Shown here one piece after another: positions 6,588 through 9,496 of a DNA stretch of 9,496 bases. Source of the DNA: Burkholderiaceae bacterium. GTDB taxonomy: Bacteria; Pseudomonadota; Gammaproteobacteria; Burkholderiales; Burkholderiaceae. The DNA lies in the NCBI GenBank assembly GCA_023253905.1, contig JALREG010000083.1, positions 1 to 9,496 of the forward strand, in the 5' to 3' direction. Position 1 is the first letter of the stretch. Each line of letters opens with the position of its first letter. The notes under the pieces were generated by a model, which ran no database searches, was not told the DNA's origin, and saw only the letters and a program-made list of their open reading frames with translations. The position numbers and the translations under genes are program-made.

Positions 6588-6607
6588 GACCGGTCCCCAC
6601 GCCGGTC
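6588..6607. repeat. Short inverted repeat in the purM leader
   Basis: Arms GACCGG (6588-6593) and CCGGTC (6602-6607) are perfect complements around an eight-base spacer. The left arm also forms the eight-base palindrome GACCGGTC (6588-6595). It lies 23 bases before the purM start codon. It could be a protein-binding site or a weak leader hairpin; in GC-rich DNA it may also be chance. Confidence 0.3.
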
Positions 6608-6615
6608 TGACCGCC

Positions 6616-6620
6616 AGGAA
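6616..6620 (+). promoter_or_regulatory. purM ribosome-binding site
   Basis: AGGAA lies nine bases before the purM ATG at 6630, within usable spacing. It supports this start over other in-frame codons. Confidence 0.6.
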
Positions 6621-6629
6621 TGCCGCGCC

Positions 6630-7679
6630 ATGACAGCCGAATCGCTATCGTACAAAGACGCCGGAGTGGATATTGACGCCGGCGATGCGCTGGTCGACCG
6701 AATCAAGCCACTTGCCAGGCGGACCCTGCGCGACGGCGTGCTGGCGGGCATAGGGGGATTCGGCGCGCTCTTCGAAGTGCCCAAGCGCTATCGCGAACCC
6801 GTTCTGGTGTCGGGCACCGACGGCGTGGGCACCAAGCTCAAACTCGCGTTCGCCCTCAATGGTCATGACACCGTGGGCATTGATCTGGTCGCCATGAGCG
6901 TCAATGACATCCTGGTGCAGGGCGCCGAGCCGCTTTTCTTTCTGGACTACTTCGCCTGTGGCCGGCTGGATGTGGATACCGCCGCGCGTGTCGTGGGCGG
7001 TATCGCCCGCGGCTGTGAACTGTCGGGCTGCGCGCTCATTGGGGGTGAAACGGCCGAGATGCCGGGCATGTATCCCGACGGCGAATACGACCTGGCGGGC
7101 TTCGCGGTGGGGGTGGTCGAAAAAGCACGAATCATCGGCGGTGACCGGGTGGCAGCGGGTGATGTGTTGCTCGGGCTTGCCTCGAGCGGTGCGCATTCGA
7201 ACGGTTATTCGCTCATCCGCAGGGTGCTTGAGCGGGCCTGGGGGCGGGTGGACGCGCCTCAGGCGGAAAATGATTTCCACGGGCGCCGGTTTGCGGATGT
7301 GCTGCTCGAGCCCACCCGGATCTATGTGAAGCCCATGCTGCAACTGATTGGTGCCCTGCCGGTCAAGGCGATCGCCCACATCACCGGCGGCGGCTTGGTC
7401 GAAAACGTCCCCCGTGTGATTCCGTCCGGTCTGCAGGCGGTCATGCACCGGGATGCGTGGCCGATGCCGCCACTTTTTAGCTGGCTGCAGCGTGAGGGGG
7501 CGATCGCCGACAGCGAGATGCACCGGGTGTTTAACTGTGGCATCGGCATGGTGGTGGTGGTTGAAGCGGCTGAGGCTGAACGCGCCCGGGCGATGCTCGC
7601 AGCCGCTGGCGAACAGGTCTGGAAGATCGGCGAAGTAGTGGAGCGGCCTGCGCAGGCGCCCGCTGCGATCGTGGTCTGA
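6630..7679 (+). CDS. purM: Phosphoribosylformylglycinamidine cyclo-ligase (AIR synthetase)
   Basis: A full-length 349-residue enzyme of de novo purine synthesis. It uses ATP to close formylglycinamidine ribonucleotide (FGAM) to aminoimidazole ribonucleotide (AIR) in the cytosol. It follows the PurM pattern throughout: [17 protein letters not shown] (6-22), ATP-site glycine-rich loop SGTDGVGTK (61-69), [11 protein letters not shown] (83-93), [11 protein letters not shown] (97-107), [11 protein letters not shown] (138-148), [12 protein letters not shown] (184-195), [15 protein letters not shown], and FNCGIGM near the C-terminus. The N-terminus [12 protein letters not shown] aligns with the E. 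coli start, confirming the ATG. It is divergent from the AI-2E-family operon and followed on the same strand by tamA after about 40 bases. purN, which sits next to purM in many gammaproteobacteria, is not downstream here. Confidence 0.97.
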   Translation: MTAESLSYKDAGVDIDAGDALVDRIKPLARRTLRDGVLAGIGGFGALFEVPKRYREPVLVSGTDGVGTKLKLAFALNGHDTVGIDLVAMSVNDILVQGAEPLFFLDYFACGRLDVDTAARVVGGIARGCELSGCALIGGETAEMPGMYPDGEYDLAGFAVGVVEKARIIGGDRVAAGDVLLGLASSGAHSNGYSLIRRVLERAWGRVDAPQAENDFHGRRFADVLLEPTRIYVKPMLQLIGALPVKAIAHITGGGLVENVPRVIPSGLQAVMHRDAWPMPPLFSWLQREGAIADSEMHRVFNCGIGMVVVVEAAEAERARAMLAAAGEQVWKIGEVVERPAQAPAAIVV

Positions 7680-7718
7680 TTCGCCGCCTGACCTCACGTG
7701 CTGGCCTTCTCCAGGGGC

Positions 7719-9496
7719 GTGCCGGAAACCGGGAGGAGGGAGCCTCGCCGATGGCCGGGTACTCAGCCGCTTCGTGCTTTCATCGCCTGTCTCGCCGTCG
7801 GCTGGGCGGCTGCGGGGATCGCGCCCGCAGCGGCTTTGCAGGCCGCGGCGGGACCGGATGCGACGAGCCCCCCCGATTCGGTTGCACCGCCCGTCTCACC
7901 GAACCCGCAAGCGGTGCTTTCGGGCGACGCTGAGCCTGATGCGCAGCGCTACCGCATGGAGATTGTCGCGCCCGAGGACCTGCAGGGCCCGATTCGCGAG
8001 CGGACCCTGCTCGGACGCTGGCGGCAGCGCGCCGACTACGATCCCGACCAGTTCGATAGCCTCTTTGCCCGCCTGCCCGATGAAGTGCTGGGCCTCGCGC
8101 GGCAGCAGGGCTACTTCGCAGCGCGGGTGCGGGTCAGTGGCGATGCGACGGCTGTCCGCATCGAAGTAGAGGCTGGCGAGCGGGCGACGGTCCGCGCAGT
8201 GCGTCTGGAGTTACGGGGCGGGCTGTCGGCTGATCCGTCGCTCGTGGCAGCCTGGCAGTCGCGCTGGATGCTGCCAGCCGGCGCGCCGTTCCTTCCGGAG
8301 CGCTGGGAGCAGGCCAAGCGGAGTCTTCTGGAGACGATCCAGTCAGGTGGGTTTCTGCGTGCGCGGGTGGCCGCTAGCGAGGCGCTGATCGATCCGCAGA
8401 GCGCGACCGCCGATCTGCATGTGGTCATCGAAAGCGGTGTGCGAATGACCTTTGGAGGCCTCCGGATCGGCGGTCTCGAGCGCTACGACCGGCAGCTGGT
8501 TGAAAACCTGCGCACCTTTCGCGAGGGTGACCCTTACAGCTTCGAGGCCCTGGTGCGGATGCAGTCTCGGCTCACCTCAGTGGGGTACTTCAGTAGCGCC
8601 ACCGTGGCACCCGACCTCGACGCGGTCGCGAGGGATCCCGCGCTATCCGAGGTTCCGGTGCTGGTCGAGCTGCGCGAAATGCAGAGCCGACGCGTGGCGC
8701 TGGGCGCGGGATTTAGTACCGATCACGGTCCACGGGCACAGATCGGGCTTGATCACCGCAATCTGTTCGGGACCGGCTGGCAGGCTGAATCGGTGCTGAT
8801 CGTGGAAGGCTCGAGGCAGCGCCTCTTTGCGAATGCCCGCTCACCGCTTTCGGCTGAGGCCCGCTATCTGGGGCTTGGAAGCAGCCTGGATCGTCAGGAC
8901 ATCACCGGGGAACGTGTTTTAAGGACCTCGACCTACGGCGGAATCGGCCAGCGTCGGGTCGATGGCGACGGGTTCCTCGCCCTCACCCATCAGTCAGAGA
9001 ACCGTCGGCTCGAGGCGGCTGCGGGGAGCCAGGTTGAGCGCGATAGCCGCATGGCCCTGGTGCTGGGCTACACGCACACCCTGAACCAGGTGGACTCACC
9101 GACCGAACCGCAGCGTGGCTACACGCTGAGCGGGCAACTGTCCGGCGCATCACAGAGCCTGGGCTCCGATCGAAGCTTTGTTCGCGCCTATGCGCGCGCC
9201 CGTCGTTTCTGGCCGGTAGGCGGTGATGGGCTGTTTGCGGGCGGCACCCTGGTGGGGCTGGCCGAACTGGGGGTGGTCGCTGCGGGGTCGCGCGAGGATA
9301 TTCCGTCGGAAAACCTGTTCCGCACCGGGGGCGCGCAGTCGCTGCGCGGTTATCGCTATTTATCGCTGGGTGTGCCCGAGGCGGGGGCCATCACCGGCGG
9401 GCGCTACCTGGTGCTGGGCAGTCTTGAGTATCAGCACCCAGTCACTTCGGTGGTCAAGGCTGCGGTGTTCTACGACCGCGGCAATGCCACCGATTC
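7719..9496 (+). CDS. tamA: TamA, Omp85-family outer membrane translocation/assembly factor (3' end cut off)
   Basis: 592 complete codons of a TamA-type Omp85 protein, open to the right edge. TamA is the outer-membrane half of the translocation and assembly module, working with inner-membrane TamB. A signal peptide is visible (hydrophobic AFIACLAVGWAAAGIA, then APAAA|LQ-like cleavage), followed by an Ala/Pro-rich linker. From about residue 74 come POTRA-like repeats (the third begins near MTFGGLRIGGL, about 243-253), then a beta-barrel from about 325. Omp85 hallmarks are FRTGGAQSLRGYRY (LRGY at 542-545) and FYDRG (584-588). Roughly 60-90 C-terminal residues should lie beyond the window. The start is doubtful: in this frame only GTG 7719 or GTG 7698 precede the signal peptide, both with weak ribosome-binding sites, while a strong one at 7731-7740 precedes an out-of-frame ATG at 7751. 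BamA is excluded by length and too few POTRA domains. Confidence 0.88.
   Translation, partial: MPETGRREPRRWPGTQPLRAFIACLAVGWAAAGIAPAAALQAAAGPDATSPPDSVAPPVSPNPQAVLSGDAEPDAQRYRMEIVAPEDLQGPIRERTLLGRWRQRADYDPDQFDSLFARLPDEVLGLARQQGYFAARVRVSGDATAVRIEVEAGERATVRAVRLELRGGLSADPSLVAAWQSRWMLPAGAPFLPERWEQAKRSLLETIQSGGFLRARVAASEALIDPQSATADLHVVIESGVRMTFGGLRIGGLERYDRQLVENLRTFREGDPYSFEALVRMQSRLTSVGYFSSATVAPDLDAVARDPALSEVPVLVELREMQSRRVALGAGFSTDHGPRAQIGLDHRNLFGTGWQAESVLIVEGSRQRLFANARSPLSAEARYLGLGSSLDRQDITGERVLRTSTYGGIGQRRVDGDGFLALTHQSENRRLEAAAGSQVERDSRMALVLGYTHTLNQVDSPTEPQRGYTLSGQLSGASQSLGSDRSFVRAYARARRFWPVGGDGLFAGGTLVGLAELGVVAAGSREDIPSENLFRTGGAQSLRGYRYLSLGVPEAGAITGGRYLVLGSLEYQHPVTSVVKAAVFYDRGNATD
7731..7740 (+). 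promoter_or_regulatory. Strong Shine-Dalgarno sequence before an ATG out of frame with tamA
   Basis: GGGAGGAGGG is the best ribosome-binding sequence in the window. It lies ten bases before ATG 7751, at suitable spacing counted from the AGGAGG core. That ATG opens a 60-codon frame ending at 7933 with no family resemblance. The tamA signal peptide is one frame over. A single-base difference near 7757-7760 would join this ATG to the signal peptide as MAGTQPLRAFIACLAV. Confidence 0.6.

Larger units (their letters stand above)
6462..6629. promoter_or_regulatory. Divergent promoter region between the AI-2E operon and purM
   Basis: This 168-base gap must hold the promoters of both divergent units. 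I see isolated partial elements: TACAAT at 6531-6526 on the minus strand, TAGAAT at 6514-6519 and TTGACC at 6556-6561 on the plus strand. None forms a convincing -35/-10 pair at 16-18 bases. There are two short inverted repeats, CCGCCG-GA-CGGCGG at 6475-6488 and GACCGG-N8-CCGGTC at 6588-6607. No Rho-independent terminator or known riboswitch is visible. Confidence 0.5.

Noticed and set aside
6645..7697. 350-codon minus-strand ORF covering purM
   Set aside because: It mirrors purM almost exactly; purM matches its family end to end, and the antisense product is His/Arg-rich without a domain.
7680..7718. Rho-independent terminator after purM
   Set aside because: No GC-rich hairpin followed by a T run is present.
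7868..7874. Run of seven C bases in early tamA as a phase-variation switch
   Set aside because: Loss of one C would put ATG 7751 in frame with the later part of TamA but would bypass the signal peptide, which already lies in the tamA frame upstream of the run. Seven C in GC-rich DNA is weak evidence.
7751..7933. 60-codon ORF from the ATG behind the strong ribosome-binding site, as a separate gene
   Set aside because: The product is Arg/Gly-rich with no recognisable family and overlaps the tamA signal peptide in another frame. It is better explained as a frame conflict at the tamA start.
1..9496. CRISPR arrays, tRNA/rRNA genes, insertion sequences, prophage or defence genes
   Set aside because: No repeat-spacer pattern, transposase, integrase, terminal repeats or RNA gene signatures were seen; all sizeable stretches are explained by core genes.

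Overview
This is a GC-rich window with tightly packed genes, most likely from a betaproteobacterial chromosome. That assignment rests on the protein style (Hda with a QLALDL N-terminus, the HAD protein next to pcnB, the overall GC-rich codon use) and on the gene order purM / AI-2E transporter / hda / HAD phosphatase / pcnB / folK / deoxynucleoside kinase, which I recall as typical of that class. I could not run a search to confirm it. Every clear gene belongs to a known core family. There is no sign of prophage, IS element, CRISPR array, tRNA/rRNA or integration site. I do not see an exotic undescribed system here, and the interesting points are regulatory or concern start sites.

Layout. Positions 1-934, minus strand: phoB followed by the start of phoR (cut by the window edge), the two-component system for phosphate limitation. 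Its 57-base upstream gap holds a good candidate PHO box with a -10 element at the expected distance, so phoBR is probably autoregulated. Positions 992-6461, minus strand: a compact seven-gene run transcribed right to left, AI-2E/PerM-family membrane protein, hda, HAD-IB phosphatase, pcnB, folK, DUF486 membrane protein, deoxynucleoside kinase. Junctions are -4 to +22 bases, including two ATGA stop/start overlaps, so one operon with translational coupling is the natural reading. Positions 6462-6629: the divergent promoter region. Positions 6630-7679, plus strand: purM. From 7719 to the right edge, plus strand: tamA, an Omp85-family outer membrane assembly factor, cut just before its last barrel strands.

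How the genes fit together. The minus-strand operon mixes replication control (Hda), RNA 3'-end polyadenylation (PcnB), folate synthesis (FolK) and deoxynucleoside salvage (dNK). The divergent purM supplies purines through a pathway that itself consumes folate cofactors. TamA serves outer membrane biogenesis and PhoBR the phosphate response. These links are inferences from adjacency.

The main oddity is the start of tamA: a strong Shine-Dalgarno sequence precedes an ATG that is out of frame with the signal peptide and the rest of the protein. Either a GTG start further upstream is used, or there is a one-base difference near 7757-7760.
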